From Alteromonas sp. ASW11-130 (GTDB lineage Bacteria; Pseudomonadota; Gammaproteobacteria; Enterobacterales; Alteromonadaceae): a stretch of 64,000 nucleotides of DNA. The position numbers were made by a program, and so were the translations under genes. Under the pieces are notes generated by a model. That model ran no database searches. It worked only from the letters and a program-made list of their open reading frames with translations, and was not told where the DNA came from. Of the stretch, positions 46,083 to 57,260 are shown piece by piece. Position 1 is the stretch's first letter. Every line of letters starts with the position of its first letter. The DNA lies in NCBI RefSeq assembly GCF_026183735.1, contig NZ_JAPFRE010000045.1, positions 62,001-126,000 on the forward strand, given 5' to 3'.

Positions 46083-47504
46083 GTGAAGGCCTTTAGGATG
46101 TTGCACAGAAGTTTTCTGTTGCTGTTTGCCGTTGTTATTATTTCCATTGTTACGCTAGTACATGTCAGTATTTCCAATATTGTTGCTGAACAAAGCCGTG
46201 CGCAACAACAATCTCTTTCTCCCGCTATTTCATTAATAGTTGAGCAACTTCTTAAACCTTTGCATGTATCCGAGGTGTTAGGTAAGTCTCAGGAAGTAGA
46301 ACTACTGTTAAATGCTGAGGAAATCGATGAAGAAGCGGTGTTTAAGACACTTCAACGATTGCAAAATGAATTTGATTTATTCTTCTTCTTAGCGAGCGAA
46401 AAAGCGAGAATGCAATACGACGCAGATGGAAGTAAACGCTCACTTACAGAGGGCGACGTTAGTTGGTACTTTAAGTATAAAGATATGCCGGAAGATAAAG
46501 TCGCCGACATTGGAAAATGGGAAAATCCGCACTTTTTCATCGATATCAAAATTTTTAATGACTTTGGGGAATTCCTCGGTTTTTTTGGAATTGGCAAAAG
46601 CCTGCGTAGTTTTGTGGATATTTTTGATACCTACAAACAACAATTCGGCTATGATTTTTTATTTGTCGATAATAAAGGGGACATTATGTTGTCCTCGGAT
46701 GCCGATTTAATGGCGGATAACTCAAATTTTACTAATTTATCTGAATTAGCCTGGTTTGCCAGTCTTCCCAAGGACGTGCAGCTACAACGTGATCTTAACA
46801 ATAAATTGATCAGCATCGAGCACGAAGATTACCTGATAGCGGAAGTAAAACTAAATCAATTTAACTGGACAGTGTATCTACTGAGTCCATTGCAAAAGCG
46901 GCAATCTGAAATTTCACAGGGGTTTATCTTCAGTGTCGTGACGCTGCTAGTGGTAGTATTCTCATTGTTCATGATGGTTTACCACCTGATGTACTATTTT
47001 CGCCGCGATATCAATGCTGATTTGGTGATACGCCACAATTACAGCTTGCCCCCACGGGAGGAGATGGAATCGTACTATCAGAAATTACTCGAGCGAGATC
47101 AATCGCTCAGTATTATTCTTGTTGATGTAGATAATTTTCCGCAGCTAAGCGATACCTATGGGCGCAATGTAGCGGATGAAGTCTTAGACAAAGTATCCAG
47201 CTACCTGTCTAGCCAGCTAAAAGACAACGATGTGTTAGGGCGCTGGAGCAGTGAAGAATTTATTATTCTACGACCTCGTTTGGGCCCCCATGAAGCTTAC
47301 GATTTTGCCAACCAGCTTCGCTATGGGATTGCTACGATGCCAGGGCCTGACAGCCAACCAAACTTAAGGATTACGGCTTCATTTGGTGTATCGTTCACAG
47401 CCACCCCGCGGCCAATGGGCGAAGTGACGATTAATGCAGAAGATGCGCTTTATCAAGCACGGCGAGATGGCTGCAATCTAGTGCGAATGCAGTTAATAGA
47501 ATGA
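46083..47504 (+). CDS. Membrane GGDEF-domain protein with degenerate active site
   Basis: 473 aa: membrane helix about 8-30, extracellular Cache-like sensor domain (about 35-275), second helix about 283-307, GGDEF domain about 330-470. The signature G-G-[DE]-E-F reads S-S-E-E-F at 389-393. The inhibitory R-x-x-D is replaced by K-D-N-D. The metal-binding D-V-D is kept. Activity as a diguanylate cyclase is doubtful; it may bind GTP or c-di-GMP as a receptor. Start GTG 46083; ATG 46098 is an alternative just before the first helix. Confidence 0.85.
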   Translation: MKAFRMLHRSFLLLFAVVIISIVTLVHVSISNIVAEQSRAQQQSLSPAISLIVEQLLKPLHVSEVLGKSQEVELLLNAEEIDEEAVFKTLQRLQNEFDLFFFLASEKARMQYDADGSKRSLTEGDVSWYFKYKDMPEDKVADIGKWENPHFFIDIKIFNDFGEFLGFFGIGKSLRSFVDIFDTYKQQFGYDFLFVDNKGDIMLSSDADLMADNSNFTNLSELAWFASLPKDVQLQRDLNNKLISIEHEDYLIAEVKLNQFNWTVYLLSPLQKRQSEISQGFIFSVVTLLVVVFSLFMMVYHLMYYFRRDINADLVIRHNYSLPPREEMESYYQKLLERDQSLSIILVDVDNFPQLSDTYGRNVADEVLDKVSSYLSSQLKDNDVLGRWSSEEFIILRPRLGPHEAYDFANQLRYGIATMPGPDSQPNLRITASFGVSFTATPRPMGEVTINAEDALYQARRDGCNLVRMQLIE

Positions 47505-47521
47505 AGGAAAAGCGATACAAA

Positions 47522-47565
47522 AGCGTCAGCATCTATAAGCTAGTTATCTGGCGCTGACTCTTTTT
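47522..47565 (+). terminator. Probable terminator after the GGDEF gene
   Basis: Arms around GTCAGC (47525-47530) and GCTGAC (47553-47558), loop of about 22 nt, followed by CTTTTT. It is placed between convergent genes. The stem is short and the loop long, hence modest confidence. Confidence 0.4.
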
Positions 47566-47597
47566 CTCATTGCGAGCGGTCTTAACGGGGGTTGCTT

Positions 47598-48485
47598 TTA
47601 TGCGGGGGCTCGGCGGCGCTTGAACAGCGATACCGATACACCCGTCGTCATTGCAACGCCTATTAAAATTAACCCCCCGCCCATGAGCGTTGGCAGCGAG
47701 AGTTTTTCGCTCAAAAATACTAATCCCCACACTATCCCGAATAATGGTACTAAGTAGGCAACCGTTATCGCTTTGGCGGGCCCGATATTCGCAATTAAGC
47801 TAAAGTAAAGAATATAGGCGATGCCGGTACCTAATACAGCTAATGCAATTGCATTATTCCATGCCACCACCGACGGCATCGTTTCAGGCATGGTATAAAT
47901 TGCAAACGGCATTAATAATAGGGACGCAGAAGCCTGGCTGCCCGTGGCAACCGCTAATGGTTTCACCCCCTGTAGATACTTTTTCATCATACTGGCAGCT
48001 AAGCCGTAACAAGTCGTCGCGAGTAACGCGGTAATGATTGGAATAATTGTCACGCCCTGCTCACCCATTTTTTGCAGACTAATCATTATCACACCAGCAA
48101 ACCCGAGCAATAATCCTAACACTGCTTTTTTAGATAGTTTATCGCATAGCCAAAGAAAGGCGATTACGGCGCCAAACATAGGCGCGGTAGCGTTTAAAAT
48201 TGCATTCACTCCCGCTTCTAAATACAAACTGCTGTAATTGAATAGCACAAACGGAATAGCGGTATTTACTGCGCCTATCAGCGCTATGGCCTTCCAATGA
48301 GTGAACATATCCCGCATGCCGCTTCTAAACACTAATACCGCCAACAAAACGATGGTCGCTAGCAAAGTACGCACTTCAACTAATGCAAATACACCAAATT
48401 CTGGTACCGCCACGCGCATAAAAATAAAAGATGCTCCCCAGATAGCCCCCAGAAGCAGGAGCGCGGCCAAATCTTTTACCGGCAT
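47598..48485 (-). CDS. EamA/DMT-family transporter
   Basis: 295 aa with about ten membrane helices in two EamA repeats (G-A-I-W-G-A-S-F-I-F near the start; second repeat with L-V-P-L-F-G-I-V-W-G). It is a metabolite exporter of the drug/metabolite transporter superfamily, substrate unknown. Its ATG shares one base with the ogt stop (TAATG), so it is translationally coupled to the alkyl-DNA repair genes. Confidence 0.9.
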   Translation of the reverse strand: MPVKDLAALLLLGAIWGASFIFMRVAVPEFGVFALVEVRTLLATIVLLAVLVFRSGMRDMFTHWKAIALIGAVNTAIPFVLFNYSSLYLEAGVNAILNATAPMFGAVIAFLWLCDKLSKKAVLGLLLGFAGVIMISLQKMGEQGVTIIPIITALLATTCYGLAASMMKKYLQGVKPLAVATGSQASASLLLMPFAIYTMPETMPSVVAWNNAIALAVLGTGIAYILYFSLIANIGPAKAITVAYLVPLFGIVWGLVFLSEKLSLPTLMGGGLILIGVAMTTGVSVSLFKRRRAPA

Positions 48486-48946
48486 TATTGCTCCTTCTTT
48501 TCCATTTTTAATAAGTACGCTTTGCGCTCTAATCCACCCGCATAACCGGTCAGTGACCCGTTACTGCCTATGATGCGATGACACGGAACGATAATAGCAA
48601 TCGGATTACGGCCATTCGCCATGCCAACCGCTCTCACCGCTTTCGTATTTTGGATACGGCGAGCAATATCGGCATAACTGGCGGTCTGGCCATAACAAAC
48701 TTGTTGAAGCGCTTGCCAAACCTGCTGCTGAAAGGGGGTGCCACGTGGACAGAGCGGCAGCGAAAATGCGGTTAATTTATTGGCAAAATAGGCCGACAGT
48801 TGTTCACATCCCTGTTGAGTATGGGAGTTAGGTCTCTGCTCAGCTTTCGTTTCACAGAATTTTACTGCTGTAATGCCATCGTTACAGGCCGTCACCTCGA
48901 GCACACCAAGGGGGCTCTCGAGAAACTGGTTAAAGTGATTCAGCAT
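48485..48946 (-). CDS. ogt: Methylated-DNA-protein-cysteine methyltransferase
   Basis: Suicide repair of O6-alkylguanine. 153 aa when started at ATG 48946, where the protein begins in family register; an upstream start at 48976 would add 10 residues. The acceptor motif I-V-P-C-H-R-I-I is visible, followed by G-Y-A-G-G. The start overlaps the Ada-AlkA stop by 7 nt, with AGGAA upstream. Confidence 0.93.
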   Translation of the reverse strand: MLNHFNQFLESPLGVLEVTACNDGITAVKFCETKAEQRPNSHTQQGCEQLSAYFANKLTAFSLPLCPRGTPFQQQVWQALQQVCYGQTASYADIARRIQNTKAVRAVGMANGRNPIAIIVPCHRIIGSNGSLTGYAGGLERKAYLLKMEKKEQ

Positions 48947-50337
48947 TTTTTCATTTCCTGTGTTGCAAGATACCACATGTTAAGTGTCAGATAACTTCGC
49001 CAGGGCGACGCGTCATTAACTTTTGTCGAAAGTTTTTTAGCCATATTTCTGGCAATCAAGTCTCCTTCTAGAAAGATATCTGGTGCACCGCATCCTCGGA
49101 TTAAAAAGTAGTTTAGGGTCCACTCGCCAATGCCTTTCACCGCTAATATTGCTTCATTACTTGGACGGTTTCCTTTCGCTTCACAAAATAGCTCTGAAAA
49201 CTGCCTCAATGCTATTTTCCGCTGCTGTGGCATACGTAAAAAGGTTAAATCACTCGATGCAATTTGTAAGGGAGTGGGGAACGCTAATCCGTATGGTGAC
49301 GGTTGAGATAAGTTCGCCACCAGATTGTTTAATTGTTTGGTTGCCGCGTTTAGCGTTACCTGCTGTCCTAAAATTGCTCTACACCCGGCCTCAAACTCGT
49401 TAAAAGCGCCGGGAAGACGAAGGCCTTCGCAAACCTGCTTGGCGGTCAAGCCGCTATTCCTTAGTGCATTTTCAATTAGATCGGGATCTGCTTCAACGTC
49501 TAATACGCGGCTAATTATTCGAATAACTTTTTGCAGATACGTTAAGTCTTCAAGTTTTATCTCTACATCAAATACAAATCGTTCAGCATTATGTGTTGCC
49601 GTAACCTGCCCGTGTCTACCGTTAATCTCAAAAACACGTGTATAAGCATTTTCTGTAATTATTTCTACACCTACAATCGTTCGTTGTGAAAGAAAATTTC
49701 GGACCCACTCCCAATTATAAGGGGGGCGATAGGCAAGCTCGAATTTCACTGCTGCCGTGTGCAGTTGACATACTTCCTTCTGCGACTTCTTTCTAATTGC
49801 AGAAGGAGTAAGTTGCCAATGTTGTTTTATTAGACTTTGCAGCCGTCTAGTAGAGGAAAAGCCAGCCGCTTCAGCAATCATTTCTATAGGAAGCATAGTA
49901 TCTTGCAACAGTCGCTTGGCCAACATCAGTTGATTAGAAAGTTGAAATCGCTTGGGACTAACCCCTAAATTTTCAATAAATAGCTTATTTAGATAACGAG
50001 AACTAATACCTAGTCTAGCGGCAATGTGCTCTACAGGTTCAATTGGGATTTCGCTTAGCAGGCTTTGTGCGCGTTGAATAGTGGTGTTCACGCCCTGCCA
50101 GGCACACGAACCCGGCGCACTGTCAGGTCGACACCGCAGACAGGGACGATAGCCGTGTTCCATAGCCTGAGCAGCTAAATCATAGTATTCGACGTTTTTT
50201 TCAGCAGGAAGTCGAGCGGGACAAATTGGACGACAGAAAATACCCGTAGTTTTCACTGCCACAAAAAATTTACCGTCAAAACGTCTATCCCGGCTGGCCC
50301 GCGCTATCTGGTAAGTTTGCAAAGTGCTCTCTGTCAT
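48940..50337 (-). CDS. Ada-AlkA fusion: methylphosphotriester sensor and 3-methyladenine glycosylase
   Basis: 465 aa with three parts. First comes an N-terminal Ada domain with the zinc Cys set C35, C39, C66, C69 (C35 is the methyl acceptor). An AraC-type helix-turn-helix follows (about 85-185). Last is an AlkA-type HhH-GPD glycosylase (about 195-460) with V-K-G-I-G-E-W-T and the catalytic Asp426 in F-L-E-G-D-L. One protein therefore senses DNA alkylation, activates transcription and removes alkylated bases. It leads an operon with ogt and an EamA transporter, presumably self-induced. Confidence 0.93.
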   Translation of the reverse strand: MTESTLQTYQIARASRDRRFDGKFFVAVKTTGIFCRPICPARLPAEKNVEYYDLAAQAMEHGYRPCLRCRPDSAPGSCAWQGVNTTIQRAQSLLSEIPIEPVEHIAARLGISSRYLNKLFIENLGVSPKRFQLSNQLMLAKRLLQDTMLPIEMIAEAAGFSSTRRLQSLIKQHWQLTPSAIRKKSQKEVCQLHTAAVKFELAYRPPYNWEWVRNFLSQRTIVGVEIITENAYTRVFEINGRHGQVTATHNAERFVFDVEIKLEDLTYLQKVIRIISRVLDVEADPDLIENALRNSGLTAKQVCEGLRLPGAFNEFEAGCRAILGQQVTLNAATKQLNNLVANLSQPSPYGLAFPTPLQIASSDLTFLRMPQQRKIALRQFSELFCEAKGNRPSNEAILAVKGIGEWTLNYFLIRGCGAPDIFLEGDLIARNMAKKLSTKVNDASPWRSYLTLNMWYLATQEMKKC

Positions 50338-50552
50338 GGTCGTTTCGATTCGCTCGTTTTAAACAAGTTACAGTGTAATCTGATTTCATACTTTAAATGC
50401 GACGAATTCGGAACTGAATAGTCGCTTTTTAGCAGTGGTGGCCGGACGTTTTCAGCGGCTTAAATAAATCAGCAGTTGATCCTCATATCACAGCCCAGCA
50501 TAATAGCTCGATTAGAACCCTTACATCGCGCTAAAGAACAATCAATTTTGGG

Positions 50553-51701
50553 GTGGCATTGCACAGTCATATGCGGTTTATATCGCACTTTTTCATTATA
50601 TTTTGCATTCTAGCAAGCATCACCACCGTGCATGCGGCAGAGCAGTGGCTGCAAAGTTATGCTAATCATGTAAAGCGTGAAGCACGCAAATATAAAATCC
50701 CCGGGTATGCGTTTGTTTATTATCAGCAAGGCGAGACCCCCAAAATATTTGTTCATGGTAAAACCCATGCCAAAGGAAAAGCAGTAGGTAAGGACACGGT
50801 GTTTCGATTGGCGTCAGTGTCAAAAACTTTTACCGGCCTACTTATGGCCAAATTGATTGAGCAGGGTGAGTTGAGATGGGATACCAAAATTCATGAACTG
50901 GTTCCCCAGCAAAATTTCGCTGGTAAAGGAATGAATGCTCTGGCGCTTGAGCACATTGTCGGACAGTCCAGCGGATTTATGCCCAATGCTTACGATAATT
51001 TAATCGAAGCTGACTATTCGTTAGATCGCGTACTGTCTTACTTAGCCAAACTTGAACCTATTTGCTCGCCCGGCGATTGCTATACCTATCAAAATGCGCT
51101 CTTCGGCGCGATAGAAAATTATTTAATCAACCACGAAACATCTTATCACCGTCAACTTCAGGAACAATTGTTTCTACCTTTAGGCATGGAAAACGCCAGT
51201 GCGGGAAAGGGAGGATTACTGAACTCTGAACAATGGGCGCGGCCGCATATTGCCATTGCTCGTAATCGATGGAGAGAAGGGGAAATCGAAAGTAATTATT
51301 ACCGTTTCGCCCCCGCGGCAGGTGTTAATGCAAGCATCAGTGATATGACAATTTACCTACAAGCCTTACTCGGTGAATTTCCCACTGTTTTACCGCCTGA
51401 AATTATCGAAACGGTTTCCGCCCCGCGCGTGAAAACTAAACGAGAAACGTATCGCAGAGGGTGGCGTGGTGATCTCCAAGACGCCCACTATGGGCTAGGT
51501 TGGCGTGTGTATGACTTTAACGGTCACCGCATTATTTACCATGGCGGTTGGGTAAAGGGATATCGCGCCGATGTCGCCTTCGCACCTGATTTTAAATCTG
51601 GTTATGTCATGTTAATGAATGCCGAATCAAATTTAATCAATACCACCACGGCTGAATTTTGGAAGCGTTATTTCAAACACAAAGCCAAGGCGGCAAATTA
51701 A
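50553..51701 (+). CDS. Periplasmic serine hydrolase of the beta-lactamase/DD-peptidase fold
   Basis: 382 aa with a signal peptide ending V-H-A. Active-site motifs: S-V-S-K (S-x-x-K), Y-Q-N (Y-x-N) and H-G-G-W (KTG equivalent). This is family PF00144 (class C-like), which includes esterases and peptidoglycan-related enzymes; true beta-lactamase action is not implied. Start may be GTG 50553 or ATG 50571 at the signal peptide; neither has a clear ribosome-binding site. Convergent with speA. Confidence 0.9.
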   Translation: MALHSHMRFISHFFIIFCILASITTVHAAEQWLQSYANHVKREARKYKIPGYAFVYYQQGETPKIFVHGKTHAKGKAVGKDTVFRLASVSKTFTGLLMAKLIEQGELRWDTKIHELVPQQNFAGKGMNALALEHIVGQSSGFMPNAYDNLIEADYSLDRVLSYLAKLEPICSPGDCYTYQNALFGAIENYLINHETSYHRQLQEQLFLPLGMENASAGKGGLLNSEQWARPHIAIARNRWREGEIESNYYRFAPAAGVNASISDMTIYLQALLGEFPTVLPPEIIETVSAPRVKTKRETYRRGWRGDLQDAHYGLGWRVYDFNGHRIIYHGGWVKGYRADVAFAPDFKSGYVMLMNAESNLINTTTAEFWKRYFKHKAKAAN

Positions 51702-51723
51702 ATTCGCCGCCATGGGTGAGCTA

Positions 51724-53634
51724 TCAGGTTTTAAGATAGGTATATCCACTTAAACAGCTTTCATAAAAATCAGTCCATTTCACCCCTTCCCGAGGATTAA
51801 TTTTTCCAGAAGAAATCTGCTTATCAATCATGCGCTTAACATCTGATGCCATAGCTCGTGGATTGTATTGCATTATATTAAGTACATCTTCTACCGAAGA
51901 GCCTTTCACTACTTCTTCGATATAAAAATCCTGTGGATCATCATCGTAACTGAAAATATGTACTTCATTTAAGCGACCAAACAAATTATGCATATCCCCC
52001 ATCACATCCTGGTATGCACCAGTTAAGAATAACCCTATATAGTATTCTTCGTCTTTTTTAAGTTTATGCATCGGCATAATATCGGTAATTTCACGCCCGA
52101 TAGTGAACTGATCAATTTTGCCGTCGCTGTCACAGGTGATATCTACCAAAGAGCAGTTTACCGTAGGCTTTTCGTTCATCCGAGTAAGTGGCACTACGGG
52201 TAGAAGCTGATCAATCGCCCAGGTATCGGCGGCCGACTGAAACACGGAAAAGTTACATAAATATTGCGAAGATAAGCTATAAGCTAATTCCTGTAACTCT
52301 TCCGGAACATATTCCTGGGTAGCGTAGTAAGCGTGAAGTTTGGCCATAATTTGCCAGTACAGCGTTTCGATTTTACCCAGCTCTTCTAACGTCAATACGC
52401 GAAGCTTAAACGCATCTAAGGCTTGCTCTTTCCATTGTGAAGCATCATTAAACACTTCCTGCATATTAGTTTGTTGGTCGAATGACTCAGCCAATTCACG
52501 AATATTCTTAACAAAGATGTGCTCCCCTTCCACTTCGTCTGTGACCATTTGTGCGCTATCTGAGCGAATTTCTCCGACAATTTGTGTCACCACGCAGCTG
52601 TGATGCGCGGTGATAGCTCTGCCGCTCTCACTCACCAAATTTGGATGAGGGACGCCTTCCATGTCGCACACCTCCTTCATCCCGTACACCACGTCAGCTA
52701 CATATTCCTGCATATTGTAATTGCGAGAAGACTCATTAGTGGATTTAGTGCCATCATAGTCGATACCTAGTCCGCCCCCGACATCTACATAATCCAGATG
52801 GAAGCCCATCTTATGTAACTCGGCGTAAATTCGCGCCCCTTCAGTCATGGCCTCTTTAACGGCACGGATGTCGGTAAGTTGGCTACCAATGTGGAAATGA
52901 AGAAGTTTGAGGCAATGGCTCATACCTTGTTCTTCTAGATAGCGTGCGGTATTTATGATCTCAGTAATGGTTAAACCAAACTTGGCCCGCTCACCTCCTG
53001 AACTCTCCCATTTCCCCCTTCCCTTTACGGTCATTTTTGCACGTACGCCAATTATCGGTTCGATGCCGAGCTCTTTCGATGTTTTCACCAATAACAGCAA
53101 CTCAGAATACTTTTCTACCACCACCACCATGCGCCGTCCCAGCTTCCTACCCAATAGCGCAAGACGCATAAACTCTTCATCTTTGTAGCCATTAAGAATA
53201 GTAAGTGAGCCTTCATTTGTGTTCATCGCCAGTACGGTAAGCAGCTCTGCTTTAGACCCTGCTTCAAGACCATAATTAAAGGGCTGGCCGGCTTCGACAA
53301 TTTCTTCTACTACTTCCCGCATCTGATTAACTTTTACAGGATAAACGCCCTGATATTCGCCTTGGTATTCAGCTTCTTTGATGATATCTCTGAACGAAGT
53401 ATTCAACGCAGCTACCTGAGAACGCAAAATGTCGTGAAAACGAACGACAACAGGGAATTGAACGCCTTCTTCGCAAATTTCATCGATGACAGCTTTGAAA
53501 TCAATTCTGACTGAGGAATTAGTAGGATCTGGCAACACTTTGATGTTGCCATTTTCACCTATTTGAAAATAACCTCCGCCCCATTGAGAAACGCCATACA
53601 TTTTTTCAGCTTGCTCAATATTCCAAGTGGACAA
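51724..53634 (-). CDS. speA: Biosynthetic arginine decarboxylase
   Basis: PLP-dependent conversion of arginine to agmatine for putrescine synthesis. 636 aa (E. coli SpeA 658). The PLP-lysine region Y-P-V-K-V-N-Q is near residue 97-103. The G-L-E-A-G-S-K-A-E-L block and H-F-H-I-G-S-Q fit the family. No agmatinase gene is adjacent. Confidence 0.96.
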   Translation of the reverse strand: MSTWNIEQAEKMYGVSQWGGGYFQIGENGNIKVLPDPTNSSVRIDFKAVIDEICEEGVQFPVVVRFHDILRSQVAALNTSFRDIIKEAEYQGEYQGVYPVKVNQMREVVEEIVEAGQPFNYGLEAGSKAELLTVLAMNTNEGSLTILNGYKDEEFMRLALLGRKLGRRMVVVVEKYSELLLLVKTSKELGIEPIIGVRAKMTVKGRGKWESSGGERAKFGLTITEIINTARYLEEQGMSHCLKLLHFHIGSQLTDIRAVKEAMTEGARIYAELHKMGFHLDYVDVGGGLGIDYDGTKSTNESSRNYNMQEYVADVVYGMKEVCDMEGVPHPNLVSESGRAITAHHSCVVTQIVGEIRSDSAQMVTDEVEGEHIFVKNIRELAESFDQQTNMQEVFNDASQWKEQALDAFKLRVLTLEELGKIETLYWQIMAKLHAYYATQEYVPEELQELAYSLSSQYLCNFSVFQSAADTWAIDQLLPVVPLTRMNEKPTVNCSLVDITCDSDGKIDQFTIGREITDIMPMHKLKKDEEYYIGLFLTGAYQDVMGDMHNLFGRLNEVHIFSYDDDPQDFYIEEVVKGSSVEDVLNIMQYNPRAMASDVKRMIDKQISSGKINPREGVKWTDFYESCLSGYTYLKT

Positions 53635-53930
53635 TGTGAATCACCTATTGTGTGGTAAATGAAAAAATAGGGCGCTGATATGCGCCATTAATATCGCCGA
53701 TATTATAGTCGTAGGTAGATAGGATGCTATCTTAATTAATAAGTTGAGGGGAAAAAATTTTCAATTTCGCTCCTATCGGTTTTTATCCAGCAACGTACCG
53801 CTTCACTCAACTCATCATCGAGTGATTTACTCGCCCAACTCAGGGCTTCTTCGCCACCACCTGATGCTGGCGTTCCCCAGAATACCAAATACATACGCTT
53901 TATTTGCGTTCGCGACCACAATTAAAACGT
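53635..53930. other. Intergenic region upstream of speA with a possible gene fragment
   Basis: It holds the speA upstream region and a 61-codon minus-strand frame (53736-53921) with fairly protein-like composition (G-G-G-E-E-A-L-S-W-A, then D-D-E-L-S-E-A-V). It may be the leftover C-terminus of a lost gene; no family is recognised. Confidence 0.35.
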
Positions 53931-54540
53931 TCCCGATTTTCATCGGGATGACGATGGTGCGGAAGTTGATGAATGGTTGTAGTGCGAACATTATCGAACG
54001 CAACAAAAACACCGTCATCGTGATGAACATCACGAACTCCTTCGTCAGCATCGAGTGTGGAAGTTACCCAGCCTACCGCAGACATACGCGCTATTTACGT
54101 TTGTGAAAACATCCAAATGATCCCGATTTGCATCGGGATGACGATGGTCCGGAAGTTGATGATGGTGACGAAGTTGACGATGGTGTGGAAGTTGACGATG
54201 GTGCGGAAGTTGATGATGGTGACGAAGTTGACGACGGTGCGGAAGTTGACGAATGGTCGTAGTGCGAACATTATCGAACGCAAGAAAAACACCGTCATCG
54301 TGATGAACATCACGATCTCCTACGTCAGCATCGAGTGTGGAAGTTACCCCGTAAACCGCAGGCATACACGCTATTTACGTTTGTGAAAACATACAAAACG
54401 ATCCCGATTTGCATCGGGATGACGATGATTAGGAAGTTGACGATGGTGCGGAAGTAGACGATGGTGAGGAAGTTGACTAACAGTTGGGTGAACGTTGACG
54501 AATGGCTATAGTGCGGTAATTTACGTACGATTGTAGTATG
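53931..54540. repeat. Tandem REP-like hairpin array with an 18-bp minisatellite
   Basis: The hairpin TCCCGAT-TT(T/G)C-ATCGGGA followed by TGACGATG occurs at 53931, 54121 and 54402. Each copy is followed by an 18-bp unit (GAAGTTGA(C/T)GATGGTGNN) repeated once, five to six times (54152-54256) and about three times (54433-54486). The first two long units also share a second perfect hairpin, TCGTGATG-AA-CATCACGA (54018 and 54298), and a block ending in CGCTATTTACGTTTGTG. Unit lengths are 190 and 281 bp, the difference being five 18-bp copies plus one base. Open frames here are by-products of the repeat; no ribosome-binding site or family supports coding. Confidence 0.85.
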
Positions 54541-54554
54541 GGTCTGACGCCAAA

Positions 54555-54582
54555 TAAAAAAGCACCCGAAGGTGCTTTTTTT
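54555..54582 (-). terminator. groEL terminator
   Basis: AAAAAAGCACC-CGAA-GGTGCTTTTTT: a short GC stem with T-runs on both strands, 38 bp past the groEL stop. It should end groESL transcription and could also stop reads from the repeat array. Confidence 0.85.
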
Positions 54583-54619
54583 AATCTTTCTGAAATGGAA
54601 GATGATGGAAGGCAGCGCC

Positions 54620-56269
<1,650 letters not shown>

Positions 56270-56290
56270 CTAAATTCAGTTAACAGATGA

Positions 56291-56587
56291 TTACTCGACA
56301 ATCGCCAGGATGTCGCTTTCGCTTACGATCAGCACTTCTTCGCCGTCTAGCTTTTCAGTTTTGACGCCATAACCATCATTAAAAATAACGGTATCGCCAA
56401 CTTTTACATCCAAAGCTTTCACGTCGCCGTTGTCTAGAATGCGACCATTACCTACAGCGATTACTTCGCCACGGGTCGATTTTTCTGCTGCGGAACCAGT
56501 CAACACAATACCACCAGCAGATTTGGTTTCTTGCTCAGCACGTTTGATGATAACGCGGTCATGTAAAGGACGAATTGCCATTTTCAA
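56291..56587 (-). CDS. groES: Co-chaperonin GroES
   Basis: 98-aa lid of the GroEL chamber. It begins with [12 protein letters not shown]. The mobile-loop region K-S-A-G-G-I-V-L-T (about 22-30) is intact. It is transcribed first, from the heat-shock promoter at 56714-56743. Confidence 0.98.
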   Translation of the reverse strand: MKMAIRPLHDRVIIKRAEQETKSAGGIVLTGSAAEKSTRGEVIAVGNGRILDNGDVKALDVKVGDTVIFNDGYGVKTEKLDGEEVLIVSESDILAIVE

Positions 56588-56713
56588 GTCTCCTGAAAAT
56601 CCAACTATTTTCTAAGTTTCAAGTGTGCTTTAAATACCCGTCAGGCATAAAGCTTTTACGGTTGTCGGCTTATAGCTAAATCCATAAGCCAACGTAATTT
56701 GTTTCTGCGTGGT

Positions 56714-56743
56714 TAAATGGGGTAATCGCGAAACGATCTCAAG
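56714..56743 (-). promoter_or_regulatory. Sigma-32 heat-shock promoter of groESL
   Basis: On the minus strand, -35 CTTGAGA (56743-56737), a 14-bp spacer and -10 CCCCATTTA (56722-56714). This is one mismatch from CTTGAAA / CCCCATNTA with ideal spacing. It lies between the fxsA stop and the groES start, leaving about 120 nt of leader. Confidence 0.88.
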
Positions 56744-56771
56744 GGGGACAACAAAAAAAATATAAAAAAAT

Positions 56772-57260
56772 TTAATCCAGTCGCTTATTATTGTTGGTAT
56801 CTGATTTATCCTGATATTCCCCTTCTATAATATCACTGTCCTTGTCTTGAGGGTGTGAAGAGGCTTTATAGTGTTCGTGTGAATGAAAGGATGCGCCAGT
56901 TACTACTTGCATAGACAGGTGCTTTTTAAGCTTCTGCGCAAAGAACTTTCGCGAAGGAGGCAGTACTAACAGTAAACCAAACGTATCTGTAATAAAGCCA
57001 GGTGTAACCAACAAAACGCCCGCGACAACCAGCATCAACCCTTCTAGCATTTCCTGGCCGGGGATTTGATTAGACTGCATTTTTTGCTGAGCTGTTTTAA
57101 GCGTATTCACCCCTTCCCGGCGCACAAAGTATGCGCCCACAAACGCACTAATCAACACCAGAGCAATAGTATTCCAACCACCGATAACATCGCCCACCTG
57201 AACTAACACTGCTATTTCGATAATAGGCATTATGGCGAATAATAGAAACAAGTTGCGCAA
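56772..57260 (-). CDS. fxsA: FxsA-family membrane protein
   Basis: 162 aa: N-terminal helices (about 4-22 and 28-46), a third about 78-98, and a polar, Asp/His-rich cytoplasmic tail. FxsA overproduction in E. coli relieves phage T7 exclusion by the F plasmid; its normal role is unclear. Position just upstream of groESL is common in this group, but groESL has its own promoter. Confidence 0.9.
   Translation of the reverse strand: MRNLFLLFAIMPIIEIAVLVQVGDVIGGWNTIALVLISAFVGAYFVRREGVNTLKTAQQKMQSNQIPGQEMLEGLMLVVAGVLLVTPGFITDTFGLLLVLPPSRKFFAQKLKKHLSMQVVTGASFHSHEHYKASSHPQDKDSDIIEGEYQDKSDTNNNKRLD

Noticed and set aside
53744-54386. Protein-coding genes of about 110-120 codons on either strand in the repeat array
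   Set aside because: Frames stay open only because the repeat is low in stop codons; several overlapping frames are open at once, with no ribosome-binding site and no recognisable family.
53931-54540. CRISPR array
   Set aside because: The repeats are contiguous 18-bp units and long hairpin-bearing units without unique spacers of constant size, and no cas genes are present in the window.
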